Of a DNA stretch of 64,000 bases, positions 39,972 through 50,693 are shown piece after piece. The notes under the pieces were generated by a model. That model worked only from the letters and a program-made list of their open reading frames with translations, was not told the origin of the DNA and made no database searches. Position 1 is the stretch's first letter. Each line of letters starts with the position of its first letter. This DNA comes from Geomesophilobacter sediminis. GTDB taxonomy: Bacteria > Desulfobacterota > Desulfuromonadia > Geobacterales > Geobacteraceae. The translations under genes were made by a program, and so were the position numbers. Where the stretch lies: contig NZ_JAEMHM010000027.1 in the NCBI RefSeq assembly GCF_016458275.1, forward strand, positions 1 to 64,000, given 5' to 3'.

Positions 39972-42080
39972 TTAGAAAAGGCGGACCGACCCGAGGGAGC
40001 CGACCCCGCTCAAGGTGAAGTTGACCATGAACTCGCGGTCACTGATGCGGTCGGAGTAGGAGAAGGTCAGGCTCCAGCATTGCTGCCGGTACTCGAGCGC
40101 GTAGCGGGACTCCAGGAAGGCGCCGCGGTCGATGGAGTACCGCTCCAGCGCGGAGGCAACGAACGGCTTGAAGATCGGGTAGGTGAAGCTCCCTTCCAGG
40201 TAGTTGACCTGGCCGCGCGAATAGCGGTACCCAAGGGTGCCGCGGTTTCCCGCTTCGCCGGTGGCGGTGGCCGAGACGTTGCCGGTGGAGAGGTTGCCGT
40301 CAATCGGGTTGATCCGGCCGTCGGCGCCGAAGGTGACGTCCTTGAACGGGCTCACCCGGGTCTCGACCATGAGGTCGGTCAGGTGATGTCCCGGGTCCAC
40401 CAGGGTGAGGAGGTCCCGGGGCGGAATCCGGTTCTGGTCTCCGGCGCCGCCGGGGCGGCGGGCCCCGGTGAAGTCGTATCCCTGGGAGATCCGCAAAAAG
40501 ACGAGGTCGCGATAGGATGGGATCCCGCTTTCCAGATACTCCTTGCGGGTGATGGTGTTGGTGACGGACCAGGTGGCCATGTTGCGCGGGAGCACCCGGT
40601 CGTCCCAGTCGAAAAACGGCAGGCGGTCCTGATCCTTGTCCTCGACGAAGGTGTAGCCGACCGAAGGGGTGATCACGTGGCGCACCGAACCGTTGTATAC
40701 CCGCTCCAGCGGCAGCGAGACCGCGCCTCCGGCGTCGCCGACCCCTACCCCCTGGCTGCCGTTTTGGTCCCCGCCGTAGGTGTTGTAGAAGCGCTGCCGG
40801 TAGCCGCCGAACAGGGACAGGTCGAACAGCGAGGCGGGACGGGAGTAAAGCGAGAGCCGGGGCTCAAGCACCAGGCGCTGCCCGTTGGTTCCCTCGCCGC
40901 GCTCGAAATTGGTGACGCCGCTGTACAGGGAGAGGAAGGTGGGGCCGATCTTTTCCCCCGCGCCGACGAAATTCACCGCCGGCAGCCGCTGCAGCGACTG
41001 CTCGTTGTTCGGTGAGACGAGGTCCTCGACGTAGCTCAGCAAGCCGGTTACGTTGTAGCGCTCCCATTTGTGATCGATGGAGAGGGTGGACTCGAGGTAC
41101 TGCCGGTTGTACTCCCCGGCTACCTCGCCGAAGTCGCGGTAATACTTGCGGTCGGTGAGGAAGTGCAGGTCGGAGGCGAAGGTGGTGTCGGGGGAGAAGA
41201 CCTCCAGGTGCTTCTGATTCAGCTCGCCGCGAAAGCCCGGGGCAGCCGGGCCCGAGAGCTGGTTGACCCCCTGGGCCGGCGGGTTCTCCGTCTGGAAGTC
41301 GTAGATCCCGTAGGCCTGCAAGGACCCTTCGCTCCCGTGGGCCCGGAGGTAGCGGTAATCGACGGCGGTCCCGACCCCGCGGGAAGACTGCAGGTCGAGC
41401 GCGAAGGTCGCCTCCTGGCTCGCATCGATCGCCCAGTAGTAAGGTTGGGTGTAATAAAGCCCTTTCTTGCTGGAGCGGCCGATCCTCGGGAGCAGCAGAC
41501 CGGACTGCCGGTCCCGCTGCACGGGAAATACCAGGTAGGGGAAGTAGAGGAGGGGGATGTCGCCGGCGTAGAAGACCGCGTCCTTGCCGGTTGCGTACTC
41601 GTCCAGGGCGATCTTGATGTCGCGGGCCTCGAAGCGCCAGCTCGGGTGGTCACCGTTGCAGGTAGTGAAGGTGCCGCGGTGGACCTCGTAGTCACGGTCG
41701 CCGGTCTTGTCCACCCGCTGTCCCAACAGGCGGAAGTTCGACTTCTTGATGAACAGGTCGCCGTTGAGCAGTTCCCCCTGCTGGGTGTCCAGGTTGATCC
41801 GGAGCCGGTCCCCCTTGACCAGATCGTCCCCCTTCTCCAGCCGCACCGCCCCGAGCGCCGTCGCCTCCGCAGTCAGGCGGTTGTAGACGACGCTGTCGGC
41901 CATGAGGCTCACCCCCTCGCGCAACAGGCGCACCTTCCCCCGGGCGACATAGCTGTCGCTGGCCGTGTCGAGGGTCAGGGTGTCGGCGTTGAGGGTGACC
42001 TCGTCGGCCCGTCCGGAAACGGGGGAGAGGAGCATGCCGACGACTAGGGCACTGGTGCATAGATACGAGGTCGCGGACAG
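39972..42080 (-). CDS. lptD: LPS-assembly outer-membrane protein LptD
   Basis: About 702 residues if started at CTG 42080, or 687 from the first ATG at 42035. It inserts LPS into the outer leaflet together with LptE. Seen: an N-terminal OstA/LptA-like domain (LNADTLTLDTASDSYVARGKV, KGDRLRINLDTQQGELLNGD), then a long beta-barrel with alternating strands and a terminal Phe (SVRLF). The start is a problem: from ATG 42035 there is almost no signal peptide, while upstream residues TSALVVGMLLSPVSGRA look like one. The only candidate above it is CTG, six bases after the folC stop in the same frame, with GGGGG before it. The n-region would lack Lys/Arg. Confidence 0.85.
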   Translation of the reverse strand: MSATSYLCTSALVVGMLLSPVSGRADEVTLNADTLTLDTASDSYVARGKVRLLREGVSLMADSVVYNRLTAEATALGAVRLEKGDDLVKGDRLRINLDTQQGELLNGDLFIKKSNFRLLGQRVDKTGDRDYEVHRGTFTTCNGDHPSWRFEARDIKIALDEYATGKDAVFYAGDIPLLYFPYLVFPVQRDRQSGLLLPRIGRSSKKGLYYTQPYYWAIDASQEATFALDLQSSRGVGTAVDYRYLRAHGSEGSLQAYGIYDFQTENPPAQGVNQLSGPAAPGFRGELNQKHLEVFSPDTTFASDLHFLTDRKYYRDFGEVAGEYNRQYLESTLSIDHKWERYNVTGLLSYVEDLVSPNNEQSLQRLPAVNFVGAGEKIGPTFLSLYSGVTNFERGEGTNGQRLVLEPRLSLYSRPASLFDLSLFGGYRQRFYNTYGGDQNGSQGVGVGDAGGAVSLPLERVYNGSVRHVITPSVGYTFVEDKDQDRLPFFDWDDRVLPRNMATWSVTNTITRKEYLESGIPSYRDLVFLRISQGYDFTGARRPGGAGDQNRIPPRDLLTLVDPGHHLTDLMVETRVSPFKDVTFGADGRINPIDGNLSTGNVSATATGEAGNRGTLGYRYSRGQVNYLEGSFTYPIFKPFVASALERYSIDRGAFLESRYALEYRQQCWSLTFSYSDRISDREFMVNFTLSGVGSLGSVRLF

Positions 42081-42083
42081 AAG

Positions 42084-43358
42084 TTACCCCCGAAACGGCT
42101 GGACGCCGCGGGAAATGAGGATGCCCCTCGCTTCGCCGACGGTGAAGAGGGAGCCGGCGACCAGGATGAGGTCGTCGGGGGCGGCCGCGGCGCGGGCACG
42201 GGCGATGCCGTCGGCAACGGACCCGGCGTCCTCGGCGGCAAAGCCGACGGCGCGACAGTAGCGGGCAAGTTCCGCCGCGGGAAGCGCCCGCTCCAGGGCG
42301 GGAGCGACGGCGAAAACCTGCGCCGCGAGGGGAAGCAAAGGAGACAGTATACCGGAGAGCTCTTTGTCGGCCATGACGCCGACCACGAGCAGCAGCCGCC
42401 CCCGGGGTACCGCCCGCAGCGACTCGGCGAGCGCGACGGCACCGGCGGCGTTGTGGGCCCCGTCCAGGATGATGTCGGGCGAGCCGGGAAAACGCTCCAT
42501 CCGGCCCGGCCAGCGCGCCTGTTCCGTGCCGGCGGCCAGGTCGGCCGCAGAGACCGGGAAACCCCGTCCGGAAAGCGCCTCGGCCGCAGCCAGGGCGCAG
42601 GCGGCGTTTCCCGCCTGGTAGCGTCCGGGAAGCCCGGGGGCGAGACCGTCCAGCTGCAGCGCCAGGCCGCGGTAGTTCAGCACGTTGCCGTCCCAGCGGC
42701 CTTCGAAGTCGGTTCCTTCGACGAGGAGCTCGGCGCCGACTTCGGCGGCCCGCGCGGCGATGGCGCCCGCGGCGTCAGGGTGCTGCCGGGCCGACACGAC
42801 CAGGCTTTCCGGCTTCACGATTCCCGCCTTCTCGGCGGCGATCTCCGCGATGGTCGCGCCCAGATAGTCGCAATGATCCAGGGAGACCGGGGTGACCACG
42901 GTGAGGATCCCGTCGACCACGTTGGTCGCGTCCAGGCGTCCCCCCATTCCCGCCTCGACGATGGCGATTCGGACCCCGCTTTCGGCGAAGTAAAGCAGCG
43001 CCAGCGCGGTCACGATCTCGAAGAAGGTGGCTTCCGGCGGAGCCGCCGCAAGAACCCGTTCCGCGAGCGGGGGAACCGCCGCTTCGCCGATTTCGGCCCC
43101 GTCGATACGCAGTCTTTCGGTGAAGGAGATCAGGTGGGGGGAGGTGAAAAGGCCGGTGCGGTGTCCGGCGCAGCTGAGCATGGCAGAAAGGAAGGAAGCG
43201 GTAGATCCCTTGCCGTTGGTACCGACGACGTGGACCGAGGCGAAAGCGTCCTGGGGGTTACCGAGGCGTTGCAGGAGCGGAGCGATCCGCTCCAGCCCCG
43301 GTTTCATTCCGAAACGTCCGAGGGAGAAGATGTGGGCAAGGGTTTGCTGGTAGGTCAT
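42084..43358 (-). CDS. folC: Folylpolyglutamate synthase/dihydrofolate synthase
   Basis: A 424-residue ATP-dependent Mur-ligase-like enzyme that adds glutamate to dihydropteroate and to folates. Seen: VVGTNGKGSTASFLSAML (P-loop), TSPHLISFTERL, EAGMGGRLDATN, SLDHCDYLG and DGAHNAAGAVALAE in the C-terminal domain. The start lacks a strong ribosome binding site. In many delta-proteobacteria folC follows accD; here a 2.7-kb block lies between them. lptD begins almost immediately after the stop. Confidence 0.96.
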   Translation of the reverse strand: MTYQQTLAHIFSLGRFGMKPGLERIAPLLQRLGNPQDAFASVHVVGTNGKGSTASFLSAMLSCAGHRTGLFTSPHLISFTERLRIDGAEIGEAAVPPLAERVLAAAPPEATFFEIVTALALLYFAESGVRIAIVEAGMGGRLDATNVVDGILTVVTPVSLDHCDYLGATIAEIAAEKAGIVKPESLVVSARQHPDAAGAIAARAAEVGAELLVEGTDFEGRWDGNVLNYRGLALQLDGLAPGLPGRYQAGNAACALAAAEALSGRGFPVSAADLAAGTEQARWPGRMERFPGSPDIILDGAHNAAGAVALAESLRAVPRGRLLLVVGVMADKELSGILSPLLPLAAQVFAVAPALERALPAAELARYCRAVGFAAEDAGSVADGIARARAAAAPDDLILVAGSLFTVGEARGILISRGVQPFRG

Positions 43359-43402
43359 GACAGCGGGGGATTATATGTAACCGCTGGCGAAAAGTCCACC
43401 TT

Positions 43403-43441
43403 ACAATGAACAATGAAGCTTCACCCTCCCAGGGTGAAGCT
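43403..43441. repeat. ACAATGA heptamer repeat and hairpin at the kinase stop
   Basis: ACAATGAACAATGAA (43403-43417) is a short copy of the heptamer repeat. It touches an 11-bp perfect stem (43417-43427 and 43431-43441) that includes the stop of the PAS kinase. The hairpin may end that transcript, though the following T-tract is poor. Confidence 0.6.
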
Positions 43442-44887
43442 GAACGTCGCTCCCTCGTCCGGCACCCCTTCCCCCTGCACGTGGCCGCCGTGGCGGTGTA
43501 CGATTCGCTGCACGATGGCCAGCCCCACCCCGCTCCCCTCGAAGTCCTCCTGGCGGTGCAGCCGCTGAAAGGCGCCGAAGAGCTTCCCGGCATAGCGCAT
43601 GTCGAACCCGGCGCCGTTGTCCCGCACGAAGAAGACCTGCTGCCCGTCCTTCAGCTCCGCGCCGAATTCGACCACGCCGCAATCCTTCTTCCCGGTGTAC
43701 TTGTAGGCGTTCCCCAGCAGGTTCTGCAGCACCAGGCTGAGCAGCGTCTCGTCTCCCAGCGCCTGCACCCCCGGCTGGATCCGGAACTCCACCGCGCGAT
43801 CCCGGTCGGACTGTTTCAGTTCCTCGGCCACTTTTTCGGCCATGGCGCTCAGGTTGACCTTCTTCAGATGCATCTCGGAACGGGTGATCCGCGCCAGCTG
43901 CAGCAGCTCGTCGATCAAAACCCCCATGGTCTCGCACCCGCGGGTGATCCGGTCCAGGTAGTTCCGGCCGGTCGGATCGAGCCGGTCGGCATGCTCTTCC
44001 TGGAGGATCTTGGTAAAGCCGTGGATGTGGCGCAATGGCGCCCGCAGGTCGTGGGATACCGAGAAGCTGAAGGCCTCCAGCTCGCGGTTGGCGGCCTCCA
44101 GATCCGCCTTCTGGCGCATCAGGTCCGCGTTGAGCCAGGAGATCTCCTCCTCGGCATGCACCCGCTGGGCAATTTCCTGCTTGAGCTGTTCGTTCGCCTC
44201 CACGTACTGCGCGGTTCGCTCGGTGACCCGTTCCTCGAGAGCCTCGTGCAGCTTCTTGAGTTCGGTTTCGACGATCCGCTTTTCGGTCACGTCGGAACAG
44301 ACCACGGCGACCCGTCCCTCGTCGACGGCAAAGGCGCTGACCTCGAAATACCGCCCCAGATCCTTGAGATAGCCGCCGAAGTGCGAGGGGACGCCGGTGC
44401 GGGCGACTCTCCCGTAGGTTTCGATCCAGAACGGCTCGATGCCCGGGAAGACTTCCCGGGCCCTTTTACCGACCACGTCTTCGGCCTTGAGCCCGGTGAT
44501 GTTTTCGTAGCCGGGGTTGAACTGGACGAACTGGTAGTCCACCGCGCGGCCCTCCGGATCGAAGATGATGTCGTGCACCGCAAAGCCGTTTTCCATCTTT
44601 TCGAACAGCATGCGGTAGTGCTTTTCGCGGGCGGCGAGGAGCGCGTTGTTGTGGGCGAGGAGGGAAAGTCCGTGGCGGATGAGGACGTACAGCAGCGTCC
44701 CGGTTACGGCGAGGAAGGACCATCCTTTCAGGATCTCCAGCCGGGTCAGGAGCGACCGGTCCGGGACCAGGGCGTCGAGCAGGGTGTCGGAGAAAAGGAT
44801 CCAGAGCGCGCCGACCACCACGTAGGAGCCCACCACCTTGTACGGCAAGCGGGTTATCTGGTCCTGCGTCTGTTGTTGTTCCGGCAT
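43421..44887 (-). CDS. PAS-domain sensor histidine kinase
   Basis: A 488-residue membrane kinase. Two hydrophobic segments (about 16-38 and 52-70), a PAS domain (about 90-205, with EKMENGFAVHDIIFD and FNPGYENITGLKAEDVVGK), a coiled coil, HisKA with the phosphoacceptor His in FSFSVSHDLRAPLRHIHGFT, and HATPase_c with NLLGNAYKYTGKK and GVGLAIVQRIVHRHGG. The ATG at 44887 is chosen because GGTGAAG lies before it and the frame upstream lacks coding character. No response regulator adjoins it, so it is an orphan kinase. It lies in the block that separates accD from folC. Confidence 0.9.
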   Translation of the reverse strand: MPEQQQTQDQITRLPYKVVGSYVVVGALWILFSDTLLDALVPDRSLLTRLEILKGWSFLAVTGTLLYVLIRHGLSLLAHNNALLAAREKHYRMLFEKMENGFAVHDIIFDPEGRAVDYQFVQFNPGYENITGLKAEDVVGKRAREVFPGIEPFWIETYGRVARTGVPSHFGGYLKDLGRYFEVSAFAVDEGRVAVVCSDVTEKRIVETELKKLHEALEERVTERTAQYVEANEQLKQEIAQRVHAEEEISWLNADLMRQKADLEAANRELEAFSFSVSHDLRAPLRHIHGFTKILQEEHADRLDPTGRNYLDRITRGCETMGVLIDELLQLARITRSEMHLKKVNLSAMAEKVAEELKQSDRDRAVEFRIQPGVQALGDETLLSLVLQNLLGNAYKYTGKKDCGVVEFGAELKDGQQVFFVRDNGAGFDMRYAGKLFGAFQRLHRQEDFEGSGVGLAIVQRIVHRHGGHVQGEGVPDEGATFSFTLGG

Positions 44888-45008
44888 CGGCTTCACCCTG
44901 TAGCAGTTGGAGTCAGGCGGCACCCCGTCGATGTCATGGCGTGTTCTTGGATGTATCGGCTGCGATCCGTTTTGCTTGAGCGATTTGGCGCTCCCGACTC
45001 CGGCGCGC

Positions 45009-45338
45009 TCAGACCGGCAGGTTGACCGAGAGGAGCACGAGGTATCCGGCACCGCAGTTGCGATAGGAATGGGGGAGCCCGGCGGGAATCCGGAGCACGA
45101 TCCCCGGGGACATGGCATATTCCTGAGCCCCCACCGTGGCGACGCCTTCCCCCTCCAGCACCTGCATGAGGTGCCCGTACCGGTCGACATGGGTGGCAAA
45201 CCCACCGTCCGGTTCGACGCGGGTCAGGACGATCTTGGTCGCCCCGTCCAGGAGGGTCTTGCCGAAAACCCCGGTGGCGACGCCGGGACGGACCGGCACC
45301 CAGGGGAGCTCGTCGAGATGCGAGGAAACGTTTTCCAT
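45009..45338 (-). CDS. Small cupin-domain protein
   Basis: A 109-residue single-domain cupin. Seen: FATHVDRYGHLMQVLEGEGVATVGAQEY (first cupin motif with two His) and GIVLRIPAGLPHSYRNCGAGY (second motif). The true ligand is unknown; members bind metal and act as small sensors or enzymes. GGAGGTCGCC lies just before the ATG at 45338. It is 44 bp after the LysE-type gene and 121 bp before the PAS kinase, all on the same strand. Another start is possible upstream but not supported. Confidence 0.8.
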   Translation of the reverse strand: MENVSSHLDELPWVPVRPGVATGVFGKTLLDGATKIVLTRVEPDGGFATHVDRYGHLMQVLEGEGVATVGAQEYAMSPGIVLRIPAGLPHSYRNCGAGYLVLLSVNLPV

Positions 45339-45382
45339 GGCGACCTCCGGGCCGGGGGGATGATCCACCGCGGCCAAAACGG

Positions 45383-46012
45383 TCAACGCTGCGGCCAGGC
45401 CAGGCGCAGCCCGAGACCGATCAAGACGCATCCGGCGGCACGGGTGATCCGGTCGCCGAGCGAGCTTCTTTGGTGCAGCCAGGAGCCGATGCTGCCGGCG
45501 CCGAGGGCGACCACTCCGAAGCAGAAGAAGGTCAGGATAACAAAAGTGGTTCCCAAAGCCAACATCTGCAGCGGGACGCCGCCCCGGGCCCGGTCCAGGA
45601 ACTGGGGGAAGAACGCCAGGAAGAAAAGGGCGACCTTCGGGTTCATCACGTTGGCGACGATGCTCTGCCGGAAGATGCTGCGGCACTGCATCTCCCCGGC
45701 CGCGGTCCCCTCGGGGAGCAAGCCGGAGCGGCTGCGGATCATGCGGACGCCGAGCCAGGCGAGGTAGAGGGCCCCGGCGTACCTGACGATGGCGAAGGCG
45801 GTGGCCGAGGAGACGATGAGGGCCGAGAGCCCGATCACGGCAAAGAAGGTATGGACGAAATTGCCGAGGGCAAAGCCGGCGGTTGCGGCGAGCGCGGCAC
45901 GACGGCCCTGGGCCATGCCGCGGGTGACGACATAGATGATGTCCGGCCCGGGGGTGAAGATCAGGACGATGGAGGCCAGGGAGAAAAGGGTGAGTTGGGA
46001 AAGAGTGAGCAT
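45383..46012 (-). CDS. LysE/RhtB-family amino-acid exporter
   Basis: A 209-residue inner-membrane protein with about six membrane segments. Seen: the family N-terminus (FSLASIVLIFTPGPDIIYVVTRGMAQGRR with the GPD motif), GFALGNFVHTFFAVIGLSALI, YAGALYLAWLGVRMIRS, and FRQSIVANVMNPKVALFFLAFFPQF. It probably exports amino acids or derivatives. The ATG at 46012 is the family-like start, though the upstream site is weak. The heptamer repeat begins seven bases upstream of it. It belongs to the block inserted between folC and accD. Confidence 0.9.
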   Translation of the reverse strand: MLTLSQLTLFSLASIVLIFTPGPDIIYVVTRGMAQGRRAALAATAGFALGNFVHTFFAVIGLSALIVSSATAFAIVRYAGALYLAWLGVRMIRSRSGLLPEGTAAGEMQCRSIFRQSIVANVMNPKVALFFLAFFPQFLDRARGGVPLQMLALGTTFVILTFFCFGVVALGAGSIGSWLHQRSSLGDRITRAAGCVLIGLGLRLAWPQR

Positions 46013-46018
46013 AGGATC

Positions 46019-46050
46019 CAATGAAACAATGAAACAATGAAACAATAAGG
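46019..46050. repeat. AATGAAAC tandem repeat upstream of the LysE gene
   Basis: Three and a half copies of an eight-base unit (AATGAAAC), with related inverted copies at about 46109-46135 next to the accD stop (GTTTCATTGTT). Together with the terminator hairpin between them they could form a large stem. Related heptamers occur at 43403, 54653, 54743 and 56391. Confidence 0.75.
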
Positions 46051-46067
46051 TTAGGCGCAGCCCCCAC

Positions 46068-46105
46068 ATAAAACAAGAGACAATGCCGGTTGCCGTCATT
46101 GTCTC
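46068..46105 (-). terminator. Terminator of accD
   Basis: On the minus strand GAGACAATG (46105-46097) pairs with CATTGTCTC (46085-46077) across an 11-base loop, followed by TTGTTTTAT. It lies 32 bp beyond the accD stop. Confidence 0.75.
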
Positions 46106-46136
46106 TTTGTTTCACTGCCTCATGGTTTCATTGTTC

Positions 46137-46988
<852 letters not shown>

Positions 46989-47104
46989 ATTTTGCCCTCA
47001 CCAGGGTAATACCCTTTTCCTTAAGATTCTAAAATTCGAAGTTAATTAGCAGATCGGAAAACCAATGTCAAACACTCGCTGGCAATCCCCTGCAAAAACC
47101 GGTA

Positions 47105-47923
47105 CTACGAGGCGGATTTAGCGCCGCGGGCGTTTTGCATCCCTTCCTTGAGCGCTTTCACGAAGGAGCCGGCCTGCGCCAGCAGCTCCGCACCCTGGTA
47201 GCGCTCGAAATGCTTCACCAGCGCGCTCCCCACCACGACGCCGTCGGAGACCTTGGCCACCTCACCCGCCTGGGCGGGATCGGAGATGCCGAAGCCGACC
47301 ACCAACGGCACGCTGAGTTCCCCCTTCACCTGGGTCACCCGACCGGCCAGGGTGTCGGCGATTTCGCTGCGGGCGCCGGTGACCCCGGTGACCGAAACGT
47401 AGTAGACGAAGCCGCTGGCGAGCCCGGAGACGGTCTCGATGCGGGAGCGGTCCGAGGTGGGGGTGAGCAGGAAGATCAGGTCCATGCCGTGCCGGCCGGT
47501 CGCCTCCTTGAGCTCCGCCGACTCCTCGGGGGGGAGGTCCACGATCAAAAGGCCGTCAACCCCGGCCGCCGCGGCGTCGGCCGCGAAACGTTCCGCGCCG
47601 TAGATGAAGATGGGGTTGTAGTAACCCATGAGGACGATGGGGATCTGGGTGGAGCTTCGCAGCTCGCGCACCAGGTCCAGGATGGCCGGCAGGGTGGTCC
47701 CCCCGGCCAGGGCGCGCTCGGAGGAAAGCTGTATGGTCGGGCCGTCGGCCATCGGGTCGGAGAAGGGAACCCCCAGTTCGATGACGTCGGCGCCGGAGCG
47801 CTCCAGTTCGAGCACCACCTCGGCGGTCGTCTTCAGGTCGGGGTCCCCGGCGGTCACGAAGGTGACCAGCGCCGATTCGCCCCGTTTGCCCGTCTCCTCG
47901 AATTTGTCAGCAATGCGCCCCAT
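47105..47923 (-). CDS. trpA: Tryptophan synthase alpha subunit
   Basis: A 272-residue TIM-barrel lyase that splits indole-3-glycerol phosphate and passes indole to TrpB. Seen: the catalytic Glu region [44 protein letters not shown], the loop [13 protein letters not shown] and the phosphate-binding VVGFGISDP and [15 protein letters not shown] lies 4 bases before the ATG. trpB is not adjacent; the chemoreceptor gene occupies the upstream position and a strong hairpin separates them, so trpA seems to have its own promoter. Confidence 0.97.
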   Translation of the reverse strand: MGRIADKFEETGKRGESALVTFVTAGDPDLKTTAEVVLELERSGADVIELGVPFSDPMADGPTIQLSSERALAGGTTLPAILDLVRELRSSTQIPIVLMGYYNPIFIYGAERFAADAAAAGVDGLLIVDLPPEESAELKEATGRHGMDLIFLLTPTSDRSRIETVSGLASGFVYYVSVTGVTGARSEIADTLAGRVTQVKGELSVPLVVGFGISDPAQAGEVAKVSDGVVVGSALVKHFERYQGAELLAQAGSFVKALKEGMQNARGAKSAS

Positions 47924-47957
47924 GGGGCCTCCTTGTTCCTGGCAGAAAATAGCTGAG

Positions 47958-47989
47958 GGGGGAACCGATCCGACGGATCGGTCCCCCCC
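47958..47989. terminator. Strong hairpin between the chemoreceptor and trpA
   Basis: Arms 47958-47973 (GGGGGGAACCGATCCG) and 47975-47989 (CGGATCGGTCCCCCC) give a very stable stem. No U-tract follows directly on either strand, so it may act mainly as an RNA end stabiliser after the chemoreceptor gene. Confidence 0.55.
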
Positions 47990-48014
47990 TGCAAAGTAAT
48001 AGCTGGTAAAAACT

Positions 48015-50249
48015 CTAGACCGCCGGCTCCACCGCGGGCTTGATCACCTCGGGAAGCTGCTCGTGGTGCACATGGGACGAGATCTTGAACGCCTCCATCT
48101 CTTTGCGCAAAAGGTCGACCTGGCGGAACAGCTTGTAGACCGCCTCGTCCATGACCCGGGTTGCCTCCAGGTTCGCCTCGGTCGCGTGCTGGATGTCCTC
48201 CACCGAGACCACGATCTGCTCGCTGCCGCGGCTCTGCTCGTCGCAGGCCCGCTTGATGTGGCGGATCATCTCGGTGATGCTCGCCGTCGACTGCGCGATC
48301 AGGCTTCCCACCTTGTTCTGCTCCTTGGTGGAGGCCAGCACCTGCGCGGCAAGCCCCTTCATGTTCTCGACCGCCCCCATGATCAGCTCGCTGCCGACCC
48401 CCTGTTCGCGGGTCGCCTTGGCGATCTGGGCCACCATCTCGGAGACCTGCTCCATCGCCTCGCGGATCATGTGACTCCCCTTGGCCTGCTCGACGGTGGT
48501 GCGGGCGATCTCGCCGACCTGCGCCGTCGCCTCGGAGACGCCGACCACGATCTTGGCCAGCGCCTCGCCCGATTTCTGGGAGAGGAGCTCCCCGTCGGCA
48601 ATGGAGCGCTCGGCCTGCTCGATCGCCTCGACGGCACGCCGGGTCTCTTCCTGGACACCGCGGATCACCTGGGAGATCTCGCGGGTGGAGCTGGAGGTCC
48701 GCTCGGAGAGTTCCTTGATCTCGTCGGCCACAACCGCGAATCCCTTGCCGTGCTCGCCGGCCTGGGCCGCGATGATCGCCGCGTTGAGGGCGAGGAGGTT
48801 GGTCTGCTCGGCGACTTCGTCAATGACGGAAAGGATGTCGCCGATGTCCCCGGCACGGTCGGAGAGGGTCGCGATGACCTCGGAGGTGATCAGCGAGGCG
48901 CGTTTGATTTCCTGCATCCCCTCGATCACCGCCTCGACCGCCTCTTTGCCGGTCTCCGCGTCGAGGCGGACCGCCTTGGAGATGGCCGCGGTCTCGTTGG
49001 CGTTTCTTTCGACCTGCTTGATGGAGCTGTCCATCTGCATGACCGAGGACGCCGTCGAGGTAGCCACTTCCATGAGGCTCACCACGCCGTTACCTACCTG
49101 CTTGATCGATACCCCCATCTCGACGATCGAGGAACTGACTTCGCCCACCGACTGGGAGAGGTGCTCCATGTTCTGCACCACCTCTTCGACGCTGGAGGCC
49201 ATCTCCAGGATGGAGGAGGCGCTCTCCGAAGCGGAGAAGGAGAGGGAATCGACCCCTTGGGCGACCCCCTTCACGGAGGCGCCGATCTGGACGATGGCCG
49301 AGGAGGTCTTGGAAACGCTCCCGGCCTGCGTTTTCGCCGCCTGCACCACCGAGTGCGACGCCTTGGACATGGTCTCGGAGATGCCGGCCAGTTCGTTGGA
49401 GGAACGGGATACCTTGCCGATCATCCCGGAGAGCTTCCCCACCATCTCGTTGAAGTCGTGCCCCAGGCGGCCGAGCTCGTCTTCGGAATCGACGGTGACC
49501 GTGGCGGTGAGGTTCCCCTCGGCCCCCAGGTTTACCGCGCTCGCCATCACCTTGATCCGCTGCACCATGTTGCGGGTCGCCAGCATCCCCAAAACCAGCG
49601 CGATCACGATCGCGCCGAAGATGACCGCCGCGAAGGTGAGTCCCGCCGAGCGCTGGATCTCGGTGATCTGGTTGTTCGCCTCGTTGATCTTGCTGACCAC
49701 CTCGAGCAGGATGTCGTCCAGGTTGGTCTTGGCCTTGTCGGTTGCCTCGTTGAGCTCCTTGGTGGCCAGCCGGTTCAGCTGCGCATCGACTCCGACCCCC
49801 GACTGCATCAGCTGCGTCTTGCGCGCGATCAGCTGGTCGGCGACCTTCTCGAAATCCTCCCAGCTCGCCAGGAACTTGCGCGTCCGCTGGTCGACGATGC
49901 TTCCCTTGTTGACCGGACGCAGCCCGAGCTTGCGGTTCCCTTCCAGGATGTTCTTCACCTGCGCCTGCAGGATGTCCCGCTGCATGCGGTAGTCCTCGAC
50001 GTGATCGCTGAGCTCCTCCGGGTTGGAACTCACCATCGCCGCCTCCATCAGGCTCACGTGGCAGTTCTTCTGGGAAACGGAGATCAGCAGGACCTGCTTT
50101 TGCTGCACGTAGAGCTGCTGCAGGATGTTCTGCACCTGCCCCACCACCCGCTTCATGCTCATCGCCCCGAAGATGCCGGTGAAGGCAACGATCAGGGCCA
50201 TGACCAAGAAGGAGGCGATGAGGCGGGAGCCGATGCTGGTATTCCTCAT
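48015..50249 (-). CDS. Methyl-accepting chemotaxis protein
   Basis: A 744-residue transducer. TM1 (about 9-31), a helical-bundle periplasmic sensor (about 32-204), TM2 (about 205-225), HAMP (about 226-285), then a long coiled-coil signalling domain with the hairpin tip [20 protein letters not shown] that contacts CheA and CheW. The sensor carries one Cys-His pair (SQKNCHVSL) but no CXXCH, so it is not a heme sensor of the known type. Its gene starts 4 bp after a monoheme cytochrome gene and follows a cytochrome-porin gene, so it may report on the redox state or ligand of that system (inference). No che genes are nearby. Confidence 0.95.
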   Translation of the reverse strand: MRNTSIGSRLIASFLVMALIVAFTGIFGAMSMKRVVGQVQNILQQLYVQQKQVLLISVSQKNCHVSLMEAAMVSSNPEELSDHVEDYRMQRDILQAQVKNILEGNRKLGLRPVNKGSIVDQRTRKFLASWEDFEKVADQLIARKTQLMQSGVGVDAQLNRLATKELNEATDKAKTNLDDILLEVVSKINEANNQITEIQRSAGLTFAAVIFGAIVIALVLGMLATRNMVQRIKVMASAVNLGAEGNLTATVTVDSEDELGRLGHDFNEMVGKLSGMIGKVSRSSNELAGISETMSKASHSVVQAAKTQAGSVSKTSSAIVQIGASVKGVAQGVDSLSFSASESASSILEMASSVEEVVQNMEHLSQSVGEVSSSIVEMGVSIKQVGNGVVSLMEVATSTASSVMQMDSSIKQVERNANETAAISKAVRLDAETGKEAVEAVIEGMQEIKRASLITSEVIATLSDRAGDIGDILSVIDEVAEQTNLLALNAAIIAAQAGEHGKGFAVVADEIKELSERTSSSTREISQVIRGVQEETRRAVEAIEQAERSIADGELLSQKSGEALAKIVVGVSEATAQVGEIARTTVEQAKGSHMIREAMEQVSEMVAQIAKATREQGVGSELIMGAVENMKGLAAQVLASTKEQNKVGSLIAQSTASITEMIRHIKRACDEQSRGSEQIVVSVEDIQHATEANLEATRVMDEAVYKLFRQVDLLRKEMEAFKISSHVHHEQLPEVIKPAVEPAV

Positions 50250-50253
50250 CTGG

Positions 50254-50613
50254 TTAGCGCTCCGCTTGGATCAGAAGGTAGTTGAGCAGATCGACGGCTG
50301 CCTTTACCTCTGCTTTGGACATGTTGGAGTCCGGCTTTCGCAACATCTTCACCCCGTACGCCTTGGTGGCGCTGCGGTCGAAGGGCTGGCCGGAGATCGG
50401 GGCTACGCCGGTCTTGATGGCGACGATGGTCCGTTCCAGGGTATGGCACTTGACGCAGCGGACCCGGACGATGTCGTAGTTCGCCTTCATCTGGGGGGTA
50501 AACCCGGACGGGTCGAGACGCATCGCGTCCCCCCTGCCGACGATGGGGAGTCCGGCATGGGCAAGCCCGGACGAAAGTGCAACGAGGAAAAAAGCCACAA
50601 CAATCCTTCCCAT
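50254..50613 (-). CDS. Small monoheme c-type cytochrome
   Basis: A 119-residue exported protein: signal peptide ending GLAHAG, then one heme site [19 protein letters not shown] and a C-terminal helix ([18 protein letters not shown]). There is a Met-containing segment ([13 protein letters not shown]) that could give the sixth ligand. It probably carries electrons in the periplasm for the cytochrome-porin encoded 80 bp upstream. The ATG at 50613 has GGAGG 7 bases before it. The long open frame extending to 52275 is a shadow of the porin gene. Confidence 0.88.
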   Translation of the reverse strand: MGRIVVAFFLVALSSGLAHAGLPIVGRGDAMRLDPSGFTPQMKANYDIVRVRCVKCHTLERTIVAIKTGVAPISGQPFDRSATKAYGVKMLRKPDSNMSKAEVKAAVDLLNYLLIQAER

Positions 50614-50693
50614 TGAGCATCCTCCGTTTTGCGCTGCAGCCAGTGATGGCGTGCCGCGGCCTGTGCCGCGGGGCCTGGGGTCTGGTTCCCCGT

